Below, in pieces: positions 1-8,169 of a DNA stretch of 25,152 bases. Each line of letters begins with the position of its first letter. Positions within the stretch are counted from its first letter, which is position 1. Source of the stretch: Nitrospiria bacterium. Lineage in GTDB: Bacteria > Nitrospirota > Nitrospiria > Nitrospirales > UBA8639. The DNA is taken from assembly GCA_030430725.1 (NCBI GenBank), contig JAUIKP010000003.1, forward strand, positions 1 through 25,152, in the 5' to 3' direction. Below the pieces are notes generated by a model, which did no database searches, had not been told where the DNA came from, and saw nothing but the letters and a program-made list of their open reading frames with translations. The translations under genes were made by a program, and so were the position numbers.

Positions 1-2103
1 ACCTTGACCGAATCCCCCTCAGCGCTTCCTACCGTAGAGAAGGAAGCCATTGTTCGCTCCACCCGAGAGTCCTTGGAAAAAATTGTCGGATTAGGAAAAG
101 TGTTGATGCCGGATGTACTGACCGTCATTGAAAATCTTGACGATCCTGGACGTCTGGCAGACATTATCTCCTCCAATCTTGGGCTCAACATTGAGACGAC
201 TCAGGAAGTCCTTGAAATTGATGATCCTCTTCTCCGGCTGAAACGAGTCAATGAAATCCTAGGAAATGAGCAGGACGTGTTGTCCATGCAACAGAAAATC
301 CAGGCTGAAGCCAAGGGGGAAATGGATAAGACACAACGAGAATACTTCCTTCGCGAACAACTCAAAGCGATCCAGAAAGAGTTGGGAGACCTCGATGACC
401 GCACAGAAGAAGTGGCCGAATTTCGTCGAAAGATTCAAGCAGCTACCATGCCGGACAAAGTCCTGAAAGAAGCGGAGAAACAACTGAAACGTCTAGAAAA
501 AACGCACCAGGATACGGCCGAAGCCGGGACGATTCGAACGTACTTGGAATGGATAGTTGAATTACCTTGGAACCATCATTCTGTGGATAACCTCGACATT
601 CCCCAGGCAACCCAGGTGCTGCAGGAAGATCATTACGATCTGGAACGGGTCAAAGAACGAATTCTGGAATATCTGGCCGTGCGCAAACTCAAAGCCAAAA
701 TGAAAGGTCCCATCTTGTGTTTTGTGGGCCCTCCTGGGGTCGGCAAAACCTCTTTAGGAAAATCGATTGCTCGTGCCATGGGACGGGAATTCGTTCGCAT
801 GAGTTTAGGTGGAACACGAGACGAAGCCGAAATTCGAGGGCATCGCCGGACCTATGTCGGAGCCTTGCCAGGAAGGATTGTCCAGGGAATCAAACAGGCA
901 GGAACCAATAACCCCGTGTTCATGTTAGATGAAGTCGATAAGATCGGGACCGATTTTCGCGGGGATCCCTCGGCTGCCTTGCTGGAGGTTCTCGATCCGG
1001 AACAGAATCATGCCTTTGTCGATCACTATCTCGGAGTCCCCATAGATCTGAGTGAAGTCATGTTCATTACAACCGCAAATTTGACCGACCCTATTCTCTC
1101 CGCATTACGGGACCGAATGGAGATCATTGAAATCCCCGGCTATTCGGAAGAAGAAAAGCTTGGCATTGCTCAACGCTACCTGATTCCGCGTCAGTTAGAA
1201 GAACACGGGATCACGCAGGAGCACTTTCTCCTTACCGATCCGTGTCTGGCGCGCATCATTTCTCAATATACCAAGGAAGCTGGTGTTCGCAATCTTGAGC
1301 GTGAACTCGCCAATGTCATGCGAAAAGTGGCGAAGCGCATTGCCGAAGGAAAGATCAAACGCTATCAGATCACACCCCGAAACCTTCATCACTACCTCGG
1401 GGTCCCTAAATATGTGCCGGATCAGGAACAGGAAAAAGATGAAGTCGGCGTCTCAACAGGACTCGCATGGACCGAAACCGGTGGGGATGTCCTGTACATC
1501 GAGGCTTCCGCCATCAAGGGAAAAGGCCTCTTGACCTTAACCGGTCATCTCGGCGACGTCATGAAAGAATCTGCTCATGCCGCACTTACATATATCCGCT
1601 CCCAGGCCAAATCATTGGGAATCAATCCTGACATTTTCGCAAAACAGGACATTCACGTTCACGTTCCGGCCGGGGCCATTCCTAAAGACGGACCATCCGC
1701 AGGCATTACCATGGCAACCGCCCTTGCATCCTGTCTTAGTAGTCACCCTGTTAAACGAGACTTGGCAATGACAGGGGAAGTCACACTTCGCGGCAGAATA
1801 CTGGCCATTGGCGGGTTAAAAGAAAAAGTTCTCGCCGCTAAACGGGCCCATATTAAAACCATTATAATGCCTAAAAGAAACCAGAAAGATCTCGATGAGA
1901 TTCCCAAACATTTACTACGGGGCCTTGAATTTATTTACGTAGAGAATATGTCGGAAGTTCTCAAAGTCGCCCTTCACACCAAAAATCGACAGGCCTTGAA
2001 CTCGGCAATGACTCATAGACATAGTACTTCCGGCCGTCGAAAAAAAGTTGCGTCACCGGCCACCCGTCGCCCTTTACGACAATCCATCACCAAGACACGC
2101 TGA
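1..2103 (+). CDS. lon: Lon ATP-dependent serine protease (5' end cut by window edge)
   Basis: Lon unfolds and degrades damaged and regulatory proteins in the cytoplasm as a homo-hexamer. The frame is open from base 1, and the first visible residues align with roughly residue 110 of the usual ~800-residue protein, so most of the N-terminal substrate-binding domain lies outside the window. The TTG at 4 is not the start. In order I see the coiled-coil linker (EYFLREQLKAIQKELGD), the AAA+ module with Walker A GPPGVGKTS (residues 242-250 counted from base 4) and Walker B VFMLDEVD (305-312), and the protease domain with catalytic Ser565 in PKDGPSAG and Lys608 in GGLKEKVL. The Ser-Lys spacing of 43 matches E. 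coli Lon. The last ~30 residues form a very basic tail (GRRKK, RRPLRQ) that is longer than usual. thiL follows after 10 nt. Confidence 0.98.
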   Translation, partial: TLTESPSALPTVEKEAIVRSTRESLEKIVGLGKVLMPDVLTVIENLDDPGRLADIISSNLGLNIETTQEVLEIDDPLLRLKRVNEILGNEQDVLSMQQKIQAEAKGEMDKTQREYFLREQLKAIQKELGDLDDRTEEVAEFRRKIQAATMPDKVLKEAEKQLKRLEKTHQDTAEAGTIRTYLEWIVELPWNHHSVDNLDIPQATQVLQEDHYDLERVKERILEYLAVRKLKAKMKGPILCFVGPPGVGKTSLGKSIARAMGREFVRMSLGGTRDEAEIRGHRRTYVGALPGRIVQGIKQAGTNNPVFMLDEVDKIGTDFRGDPSAALLEVLDPEQNHAFVDHYLGVPIDLSEVMFITTANLTDPILSALRDRMEIIEIPGYSEEEKLGIAQRYLIPRQLEEHGITQEHFLLTDPCLARIISQYTKEAGVRNLERELANVMRKVAKRIAEGKIKRYQITPRNLHHYLGVPKYVPDQEQEKDEVGVSTGLAWTETGGDVLYIEASAIKGKGLLTLTGHLGDVMKESAHAALTYIRSQAKSLGINPDIFAKQDIHVHVPAGAIPKDGPSAGITMATALASCLSSHPVKRDLAMTGEVTLRGRILAIGGLKEKVLAAKRAHIKTIIMPKRNQKDLDEIPKHLLRGLEFIYVENMSEVLKVALHTKNRQALNSAMTHRHSTSGRRKKVASPATRRPLRQSITKTR

Positions 2104-2113
2104 CTTTTGTAAT

Positions 2114-3157
2114 ATGTCCCCTTCCCGCCGCCAGGCGCTCGTGTCAACATTAGGGGAATTTCAACTCATCCGTGCTCTGACTCGTGGATTTTCTCCACCC
2201 GGTCCTCGTACCCTCATTGGCATGGGAGACGATGCAGCACTTCTGGCTCACCCCTCATCTGCCCATATCGTCATATCCACGGACCTCCTCGTTGAAAACA
2301 TTCATTTCTCCAAACATACTTCCTCATTTTTTGACCTTGGCTACAAGGCAGCCGTAGCCAATCTCAGCGACATTGCCGCAATGGGAGCCATTCCCACATA
2401 TATTCTGGTGGCCGTGGCCCTTCCCTCTCATGTGAAATATGGAGACTGGAAGGACCTGTATCGTGGTCTTTCCGTTCCTTGCAAAGCCCATGGGGTTCAA
2501 CTTGTGGGCGGAGATACTTCGGCCTCACGTTCCTCCTTGTTTCTGGCAATCACGATACTTGGACAGGTTAAGCCCGGTCAGACCTTAACGCGAGGTGGGG
2601 CTCAGGAAGGAGATATCATTTATGTCAGTGGATCGTTAGGTAACTCCGCTGCAGGACTGGCATACCTAACCCATCACCCTTCACACGGAAAAATATCGAA
2701 ATTGAAACCGCCCATCAAGTTTTTAGTTCGGCGCCACCTCCAACCCACTCCTCGTATTGCATTAGGACGGTTGCTGTCTTCTCACCGTTTGGCTTCGGCC
2801 GCCTTGGACCTCTCTGATGGACTCTCAGGTGATATCCAACATTTGTGCCGACAAAGCCAAGTAGGCGCCCTGATTCAGGAGTCCAGCCTTCCCATGTCGC
2901 GTCATCTCATCGCGTATGCTTCAGAGGTGAACGTAGACCCTCTGCCCTGGGTTCTACATGGAGGAGAAGAATATGAATTATTGTTTACCGTGTCTCCCAA
3001 AAAACAACACCGCCTCGAATTGGCAGCCAAACACCTACGGATTCCTACCACAGCCATTGGCGTCATTACCTCTCGTCGTTCGGGAGTTCAAATAGTTCAT
3101 CAAGACGGCAAAACTCAAAAATTGGTATCCCAAAGTTATGTGCATTTTAGGGAGTAA
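2114..3157 (+). CDS. thiL: Thiamine-monophosphate kinase ThiL
   Basis: ThiL phosphorylates thiamine monophosphate to thiamine diphosphate, the last step of cofactor synthesis, in the cytoplasm. It belongs to the PurM/ThiL ATP-binding family. Hallmarks in the 347-residue protein are GMGDDAA (36-42, Mg/ATP aspartates 39-40), STDLLVENIHF (55-65), ANLSDIAAMGA (82-92), GGDTSAS (132-138), the LDLSDGLSGD block near 233 and HGGEEYELLFTV near 283. An upstream in-frame TTG at 2048 would add 22 poorly conserved residues and overlap lon by 56 nt. The ATG at 2114 gives the usual ThiL beginning (…LGEFQLI) and sits 10 nt after the lon stop, so I prefer it, although no strong Shine-Dalgarno is visible. Translation is probably coupled to lon. 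Confidence 0.95.
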   Translation: MSPSRRQALVSTLGEFQLIRALTRGFSPPGPRTLIGMGDDAALLAHPSSAHIVISTDLLVENIHFSKHTSSFFDLGYKAAVANLSDIAAMGAIPTYILVAVALPSHVKYGDWKDLYRGLSVPCKAHGVQLVGGDTSASRSSLFLAITILGQVKPGQTLTRGGAQEGDIIYVSGSLGNSAAGLAYLTHHPSHGKISKLKPPIKFLVRRHLQPTPRIALGRLLSSHRLASAALDLSDGLSGDIQHLCRQSQVGALIQESSLPMSRHLIAYASEVNVDPLPWVLHGGEEYELLFTVSPKKQHRLELAAKHLRIPTTAIGVITSRRSGVQIVHQDGKTQKLVSQSYVHFRE

Positions 3158-3178
3158 CGGAATGTTAGGAAGTTGTCC

Positions 3179-3628
3179 ATGGTAACGATTGAGTCTGTCC
3201 GACAACAATTGACCAATGTTCTACATCTTCGCGAAACCCCTCACCGCACAGCCTTGGCATTTGCTCTCGGTGTGTTTATCGCCTTCGCGCCACATTATTT
3301 GTTTCACACAGCCAGCGTCGTGTTCTGCGCCTGGGCCTTCCGGCTGAATTTTTTGGCGCTCTTTCTAGGGTCATTGATCAACAATCCCTGGACGCTTATC
3401 CCAATCTTAGCTGCTAGTCTCTATACTGGCATGCTGTTGGTCGGCGCATCCTCAACGACCACGATTAAATGGGATCAGATGAGGGTGGACAATATATTTG
3501 AGATGCTTTCCCCCTACCTCATTCCATTTCTCGTTGGAGCCTGTGCCCTGGCGATTGTCGGATCGTTGATCGCCTACCCCGTCATGCGATGGGCCATCAT
3601 TCGATACCGGGGACTGAAGAATTTTTAG
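3179..3628 (+). CDS. DUF2062 family small membrane protein
   Basis: This 149-residue inner-membrane protein has no established biochemical role. The N-terminal arrangement HRTALAFALGVFIAFAP (residues 22-38), the second hydrophobic stretch and the NNPWT motif (68-72) are hallmarks of the DUF2062 family. Hydrophobic segments lie near 24-52, 57-90 and 112-134, and a basic tail ends the protein. I place the start at ATG 3179 rather than TTG 3173 because AGGAAG at 3167-3172 is then 6 nt upstream. It follows thiL by 21 nt and may share its transcript. Members of this family often sit beside unrelated metabolic or cell-envelope genes, so the neighbourhood gives little functional information. Confidence 0.85.
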   Translation: MVTIESVRQQLTNVLHLRETPHRTALAFALGVFIAFAPHYLFHTASVVFCAWAFRLNFLALFLGSLINNPWTLIPILAASLYTGMLLVGASSTTTIKWDQMRVDNIFEMLSPYLIPFLVGACALAIVGSLIAYPVMRWAIIRYRGLKNF

Positions 3629-3751
3629 AAAAATTACAAATAGAGCGCCCCAGCAAACCCTAATCTTGAATACTTTTTATGCTAGGCATTTTCCAACAAC
3701 CCGGCACACGCCAACAAACAAAACTTTGAGGTCAGGGAAAGACTCTTAGCC

Positions 3752-5167
3752 ATGCCCGTGTCCGGACCACTCTCATCCCCGTTTGATGGCGTATCGCTTC
3801 TTGCCGACCCTATTCACGGCTATATCTCCATCACCGTTCCCTATCCTCAACCAGATTCTACCGAACAGACCGAAAAGGATCTGATTGATTCTCCCTGGGT
3901 CCAACGTCTTCGCTATATTCTCCAACTTCAGAGTGCGCATTGGGTTTATCCGGGCGCCGAGCATACCCGCTTCCAGCACTCCCTTGGGACCATGCACCTG
4001 GCAGGTCGATTTATGGCACGACTCTATCCGTCGCTTTGCCTAACCGTCTCCGAGGTACCCTCGTGTCATTTCCTGGAAGAATTTATTCGTATAACGGCCT
4101 TGCTCCATGATATCGGACATGGCCCGTTCTGCCATTTTTTCGACCATCATTTCCTCAATCAATTTAACCTGACCCATGAAGTACTCGGTCAACACATTAT
4201 TCGTGACCATTTGGGGCCAATTATCAAAAAGATCCGTCGGAGTCCGTCCGGGCCATTTGCCCCAGGAGAGCAATTGGATCCGGAACATATCGCTTTCCTT
4301 ATTCTCAAGGATCCTCACAAATCGACAAAGCATCTGCCGCCATGGGTTATCGCCTTACAACCCCTTCTCGGCGGAATTTGCACCCCGGACAATTGCGATT
4401 ATGTCCTCAGGGATTCCTACATGTGCGGAGTAGCCATTGGGCCTGTGGATATTGAACGACTCCTTCATTACACCTTTTTTTCATCACAGGGACTCACGAT
4501 CCATCAATCAGGACTTCCTGCGTTGCAAATGTTTTTACACGCCAGGCTTTATCTCTATGCCAATGTCTACTACCATCGCACCACACGCGCAATCGACATT
4601 CATCTTCAGGAAATTTTTCAACCCACAATGGAGATTCTGTGTAACAAAAACCCTCTCCAGTCCTTATCTGATTACCTACAATTAACTGATTGGCACGTCA
4701 TTGAAACGGTTCGTTCATGGAAGCACGCTCGTTCCATGCATAAACGGCAATTGGGAATGGAGTGGAGTCAAATCATCGGAAGACACGTGAAATGGAAAAC
4801 CGCGTTCAGCACGCTTCTCCCTATCATTCAGCCGGCATCATCATCCTTCCAACCTCAGGTTTTTCTGAGCCGCATGCGTCGATTGTTACCGACCAAATAT
4901 CGTCACCAGGATATTCGAATAGACTTTGCTCATAAGGACCCACGTCCCATTAATTTGCTCAACATGGGGAACTTTCAAATATTTGTCTGGGACCCCGCCA
5001 AAGGCACAGTCGAAAAAGATAGCCTCCAGAAATATCTCCAGTATCTTCCAGCCCGGATGATTACCCTGCGAGTATTCAGCCAGGATCATTCTCTCGATGA
5101 GATACTTGCCAAAGCCGCCGAGGACACACTTCGCCGACACTGGCCAACTTTAATGCCACCGGGTTAA
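3752..5167 (+). CDS. HD-domain phosphohydrolase, COG1078 / SAMHD1-like
   Basis: A 471-residue cytosolic metal-dependent phosphohydrolase. The H…HD…D signature is complete: His76 in RFQHSLGT, His119-Asp120 in LLHDIGHGPF, and Asp216 in CDYVLRDS, which matches the WDYFARD-type motif of SAMHD1 and bacterial dNTPase-like proteins. The N-terminal DPIHGYI (around 18-24) is also typical of COG1078. Known relatives hydrolyse dNTPs or other nucleotides, but the substrate here cannot be read from the sequence. The start ATG at 3752 has AGGGA about 13 nt upstream, which is rather far. A 123-nt gap without a convincing promoter separates it from the DUF2062 gene. It converges on the minus-strand lipoprotein gene with only 64 nt between the stop codons. 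Confidence 0.88.
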   Translation: MPVSGPLSSPFDGVSLLADPIHGYISITVPYPQPDSTEQTEKDLIDSPWVQRLRYILQLQSAHWVYPGAEHTRFQHSLGTMHLAGRFMARLYPSLCLTVSEVPSCHFLEEFIRITALLHDIGHGPFCHFFDHHFLNQFNLTHEVLGQHIIRDHLGPIIKKIRRSPSGPFAPGEQLDPEHIAFLILKDPHKSTKHLPPWVIALQPLLGGICTPDNCDYVLRDSYMCGVAIGPVDIERLLHYTFFSSQGLTIHQSGLPALQMFLHARLYLYANVYYHRTTRAIDIHLQEIFQPTMEILCNKNPLQSLSDYLQLTDWHVIETVRSWKHARSMHKRQLGMEWSQIIGRHVKWKTAFSTLLPIIQPASSSFQPQVFLSRMRRLLPTKYRHQDIRIDFAHKDPRPINLLNMGNFQIFVWDPAKGTVEKDSLQKYLQYLPARMITLRVFSQDHSLDEILAKAAEDTLRRHWPTLMPPG

Positions 5168-5231
5168 GTGCCCGGAACAGGGACAGTCGCCCTACATCAA
5201 AGCCATTGGAATGAGAAAACCGAGTGCGATG

Positions 5232-6914
5232 TTAGTGAGATTGACTGCCAAGATGGAGGGCGTAAATGTCTTTCACCAGGGTGAGTTGCAAGCGAAAGGC
5301 TTTTACCGAATTGGGGAGATGGGAGATAACCTGACCGGAATTCTGACACACCAGACAGGCCTCCTTTAACTTTATTTGAAGATCTTGCAAGCTTTCCAGA
5401 AAAAAGGGATCCTCGGGCCAATGCTGAAAGTGGATATCACGAATTTTTCCCTCCTGCACATGGACCACACCCACTGCCGTCCGTTTATTACCTGGGAGGT
5501 ACCCCCGCATTGGCAGCCCTTCCGTTATCGCAGGAGCCCAATTGGATTTGATCAGACGTTCTAACTTCTGAAGAAGGTCTTCCGTTTCAACCAGGTGCGA
5601 AATCGGGATTTCCTCTTCTTGGAACTCTTCGATAGGCTCCAGCATGACAAGAACTTGTTCGTCCGGAACAGGAACCACCACGCTATCAAATGTCACATGG
5701 TGCCCTTCCCGTTCTACCCAATCCACCGGGAATCTGACGACCCCGGTGACAAACGGGTTCGGCCACATAGGTACGGATACCCCTTGATTACCTCGCATGG
5801 AAAATTTGCCTTCCGTCCGCCACCCCCAATCGGAAAAAATTGCCAGCACATCCTGCTTTTCATTAAGAGCACGGATAAATACGCGACGGGGCGTTTGAAA
5901 ATGTTCAATAAATAATGATTGAGCCCCTGACCCCTCGTCTAGGGTCGTTCTAAATCCAACAGAATCTACATTCCCACCCGAATCGGTTCCTGATTTCTTC
6001 GCTTGCTCGAATATATTGGAAATCCGGTGAGGAGAGAAAAATAATGAAAAAGGAATGGCCATGACCGGTACCGACTTCGCGGGATCAAACAACAAGTGCA
6101 AAACCCGATACAGGGGCTGCCCCATTTCAACAACACATCCCTCATCCCAAATCGTTTCCGCTAACCGATACGCTTCCCTTCGCTCATACGTCAATTTTTC
6201 CAATGATAAAAATACATCAGTGGGATACACCATAGATGAAGCATTAATTTTAGAAGAAATCCCATGTCGCCCATTTTTATCATATCCAGAATCCCCTCTA
6301 AAGTTCAGCTTCTGGCCCTCCGAATTCTGATCGACCATTGAAGGACTCAATCCATCAAGAGAAGGGTCAAACACACCAATGAGGTGAGTTACAAGGTCTT
6401 GCTCTAAACCAGGGATATCCGACTCTACACCCTGAGCGTTGACTGAGCTCACGACCACACCAGTCTCTACGTCGACAATCTGCAGGTCCACAGAAAGAGT
6501 GTCCTGCTGCAAGTAGATTCTCCCTTGAATGAGATACCGTACTCCTTGTAATTGTCCAGGACCAACGGGATTCTCAACTGAAGAAAATCCTCTTTGTTGA
6601 AGCCATTGCTCCCGTAAGACCGAACCCAGTGCATCTCGCGAGACTACCTCGAATTGTGGCCATTGCGCCAAATCACTGACCAGCATTTCTTGAAGTCCGC
6701 GACCCAGCCAACTTAGATGGGAATGTCGACTCATATTTTCCAGAGGAAGGATAGCCACACTATGCGGTCGATTGAGAACACGCGGGTGTAAAGAGGAAAT
6801 GGGGGTTGAAGATGATGAAGGAGAAGAAACGGGAACCTCAGATGGCTTCTGACATCCTGCCACAATCACGAGACAGGCCAATAGACACCAGAAATTTTTG
6901 GGAACCCTAGTCAA
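5232..6914 (-). CDS. Large lipoprotein with TolB-N/CsgG/FlgO-like domain
   Basis: The open frame extends upstream to 7070, but a TTG at 6914 gives a textbook lipoprotein signal: n-region TRVPKN, a hydrophobic stretch, then lipobox VAGC with Cys21. That start overlaps the end of the PilZ gene by 8 nt, so translation is probably coupled. The mature 540 residues begin with a Ser/Pro-rich linker (28-41). A domain at about 52-180 follows (SVAILPLEN, then EMLVSDLAQWPQFEVVSRD, YLIQGRIY, DLQIVDVETG) that resembles the TolB N-terminal, CsgG and FlgO fold seen in envelope lipoproteins. The remaining ~350 residues are not recognised. Two cysteines (CLVCQ) lie near the C-terminus. Position at the end of a flagellar block suggests a role in the outer-membrane part of the flagellum or in surface secretion, but that is inference. 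Confidence 0.7.
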   Translation of the reverse strand: MTRVPKNFWCLLACLVIVAGCQKPSEVPVSSPSSSSTPISSLHPRVLNRPHSVAILPLENMSRHSHLSWLGRGLQEMLVSDLAQWPQFEVVSRDALGSVLREQWLQQRGFSSVENPVGPGQLQGVRYLIQGRIYLQQDTLSVDLQIVDVETGVVVSSVNAQGVESDIPGLEQDLVTHLIGVFDPSLDGLSPSMVDQNSEGQKLNFRGDSGYDKNGRHGISSKINASSMVYPTDVFLSLEKLTYERREAYRLAETIWDEGCVVEMGQPLYRVLHLLFDPAKSVPVMAIPFSLFFSPHRISNIFEQAKKSGTDSGGNVDSVGFRTTLDEGSGAQSLFIEHFQTPRRVFIRALNEKQDVLAIFSDWGWRTEGKFSMRGNQGVSVPMWPNPFVTGVVRFPVDWVEREGHHVTFDSVVVPVPDEQVLVMLEPIEEFQEEEIPISHLVETEDLLQKLERLIKSNWAPAITEGLPMRGYLPGNKRTAVGVVHVQEGKIRDIHFQHWPEDPFFLESLQDLQIKLKEACLVCQNSGQVISHLPNSVKAFRLQLTLVKDIYALHLGSQSH

Positions 6915-7512
6915 GAACGGAATCGACAGGTTGCTTGAAACGAAGCCGTTGCATGGTGGCTTGGGACCGAAGTGTGTGCCGAATAATCGCTTCACGATCA
7001 TCAGAAGATATTTTGGTGAACTCCACTGCAATCTCAAATCCCTGTTCCTTGCCTTTTGATTTTGCATCAATCCTCACAATTTTCCCTACGGCCTGAATCG
7101 GAATAAATGGTCGCAAAATGAGGCGTAGAACGAGGAAAGACCCAAGGGGATAGGATTCTTCGGAAAAAAATTTCATTCCAGAACCGCACAGGCTCACTTT
7201 CGTAAATTCTGGAATGGCCCTCTTGAGATTTTTATCTTTTCCCAATGTCCGGAGTATGGATGTCAACATCCAGTCAATTCGCGTGACCATTTGTAATAAC
7301 AAAGGATCACGGATGGTAAGATCTTTTTCATCTACCATCGCTTTCACTAAATCCGGAGAGACCGCCAGCTCATCCCATTGCCACTGGCTAAATTCTGCCC
7401 CATCAAGATCAATCGTTTCATAAGAGAAGGCAAGAGGAATCTCAACCCACAGACATACAGGCACATCTACACGGCAATCTTGACGTCGATCCTCAGAAGC
7501 CACGAAATCCAT
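6907..7512 (-). CDS. PilZ-type (probable c-di-GMP) protein
   Basis: A 201-residue cytosolic protein. The N-terminus has RQDCR (residues 10-14), the RxxxR element of PilZ proteins. A helical segment around 69-90 (LLLQMVTRIDWMLTSIL) recalls the extra helix of tetrameric or atypical PilZ proteins. The beta-barrel signature VSLCGSGMKF (106-115) corresponds to the (D/N)xSxxG motif, but the first position is Lys105 instead of Asp/Asn, so nucleotide binding is likely but not assured. The C-terminal ISSDDREAIIRHTL (168-181) is typical of PilZ ends. The ATG at 7512 is preceded by AAAGGTG at about 6 nt. PilZ proteins in flagellar blocks usually link c-di-GMP to motor or export activity. The downstream lipoprotein overlaps its stop. 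Confidence 0.82.
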   Translation of the reverse strand: MDFVASEDRRQDCRVDVPVCLWVEIPLAFSYETIDLDGAEFSQWQWDELAVSPDLVKAMVDEKDLTIRDPLLLQMVTRIDWMLTSILRTLGKDKNLKRAIPEFTKVSLCGSGMKFFSEESYPLGSFLVLRLILRPFIPIQAVGKIVRIDAKSKGKEQGFEIAVEFTKISSDDREAIIRHTLRSQATMQRLRFKQPVDSVLD

Positions 7513-7598
7513 AGGACACCTTTATTAAGAATAGCCATTTCATCACACACCATCCAGGCAAAAGCCATACTGAGAATTCCTAAAGCATACTTTTCATA

Positions 7599-7850
7599 CT
7601 AGGGGTTCCTCGCAGCATGAAGGCTACGAATTTCGACAAGAATATCCCTGGCTTGTTCGGCAGCCCCAAGAATTTTCTCCAATTGTCGCTTTAGCTGATC
7701 ATCTTCGCACCGACGTAGCGCTAACTGGGAAAACACTACAATAGGCAGCAATTTATTGGAGAGCGAATGTAATAGTTTTCCGTTTTGTGCAGAATTTTCT
7801 GCCAAAACAGACAAAGAAGCGTTTACAGGAGATACGAATTGTTCGCCCAT
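7599..7850 (-). CDS. Small protein resembling an isolated histidine-kinase phosphoacceptor (DHp) segment
   Basis: An 83-residue protein whose second half looks like the H-box helix hairpin of sensor kinases. HSLSNKLLPIVVFSQLALRR starting at His28 corresponds to the usual HDFNNLLTPILGYAELALRR-type motif, followed by a helix ending in LEKILGAAEQARDIL. No ATP-binding (N, G1, G2) region follows, and the gene stops cleanly at 7599. It could act as a stand-alone phosphotransfer or dimerisation partner, or be a scaffold that has lost phosphorylation. ATG 7850 is chosen over TTG 7853 because AAGGA lies 8 nt upstream. It is followed by the PilZ gene after an 86-nt gap and preceded by the fliT gap, so it may respond to the same motility signals. 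Confidence 0.6.
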   Translation of the reverse strand: MGEQFVSPVNASLSVLAENSAQNGKLLHSLSNKLLPIVVFSQLALRRCEDDQLKRQLEKILGAAEQARDILVEIRSLHAARNP

Positions 7851-7948
7851 CAAATCGTTCCTTCAAATGGAGGAGATGAATAACTAGCCGTATCATCCTC
7901 CACAAGGGGAAATTTCTTTGTTGAGGGATGCAATCCCGCAATAATCAT
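7850..7948 (-). CDS. Possible 32-residue leader or micro-ORF coupled to the DHp-like gene
   Basis: A short frame starting at ATG 7948 (MIIAGLHPSTKKF…) ends in a TGA that shares its A with the ATG of the DHp-like gene (TGATG), the classic arrangement for translational coupling. An AAAAGGAGG sequence lies upstream, but about 15 nt from the ATG, which is too far for an ideal ribosome site. The peptide has no recognisable domain. It may be a coupling leader or chance. Confidence 0.25.
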   Translation of the reverse strand: MIIAGLHPSTKKFPLVEDDTASYSSPPFEGTI

Positions 7949-8169
7949 ACCTGGACAGTCTATCCTCCTTTTCGGCTGTTTTCTGAGAGAAATGTAGGAA
8001 AGGAAGAAACATGAAGGAAAATTTTTTAAAATTAAGGTGTTCTTGACTTTGTTCGTCAAAATTGTGACGGGGAAAATTTGTTATAACAGACACAGACATT
8101 GGAATAGGATTATTGGCGAAAATTTTAAGGTGAAGGGGACGGAAATCCCTCAAAAATCCCGCTCCTTTG
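7851..8169. other. 319-nt gap between fliT-like and DHp-like genes with nested dyads
   Basis: Apart from the possible micro-ORF, I see no convincing gene. The right half is AT-rich and holds several short inverted repeats: TTGAC (8043-8047) with GTCAA (8055-8059), CGTCA (8054-8058) with TGACG (8065-8069), and the palindrome TGTTATAACA (8079-8088). Together they could be an operator or a promoter region serving the DHp-like, pilZ and lipoprotein genes. No clear sigma-54 or sigma-28 promoter was found. Confidence 0.4.

Noticed and set aside
4..6. TTG as the start of lon
   Set aside because: Upstream residues of the N-terminal domain are required by homology, and the frame is open to the window edge. 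The gene is simply truncated by the window.
3666..3683. TTGAAT and TATGCT as a promoter for the HD gene
   Set aside because: The two hexamers are only 6 nt apart, not the ~17 nt needed.
5159..5175. CCGGG/CCCGG inverted repeat as terminator for the HD gene
   Set aside because: Only 5 bp, overlaps the stop codon and has no following T-run. Too weak to call.
7893..8153. 86-codon minus-strand frame in the gap after fliT
   Set aside because: Composition looks random, no family resemblance, and it crosses the dyad-rich AT region that looks regulatory.
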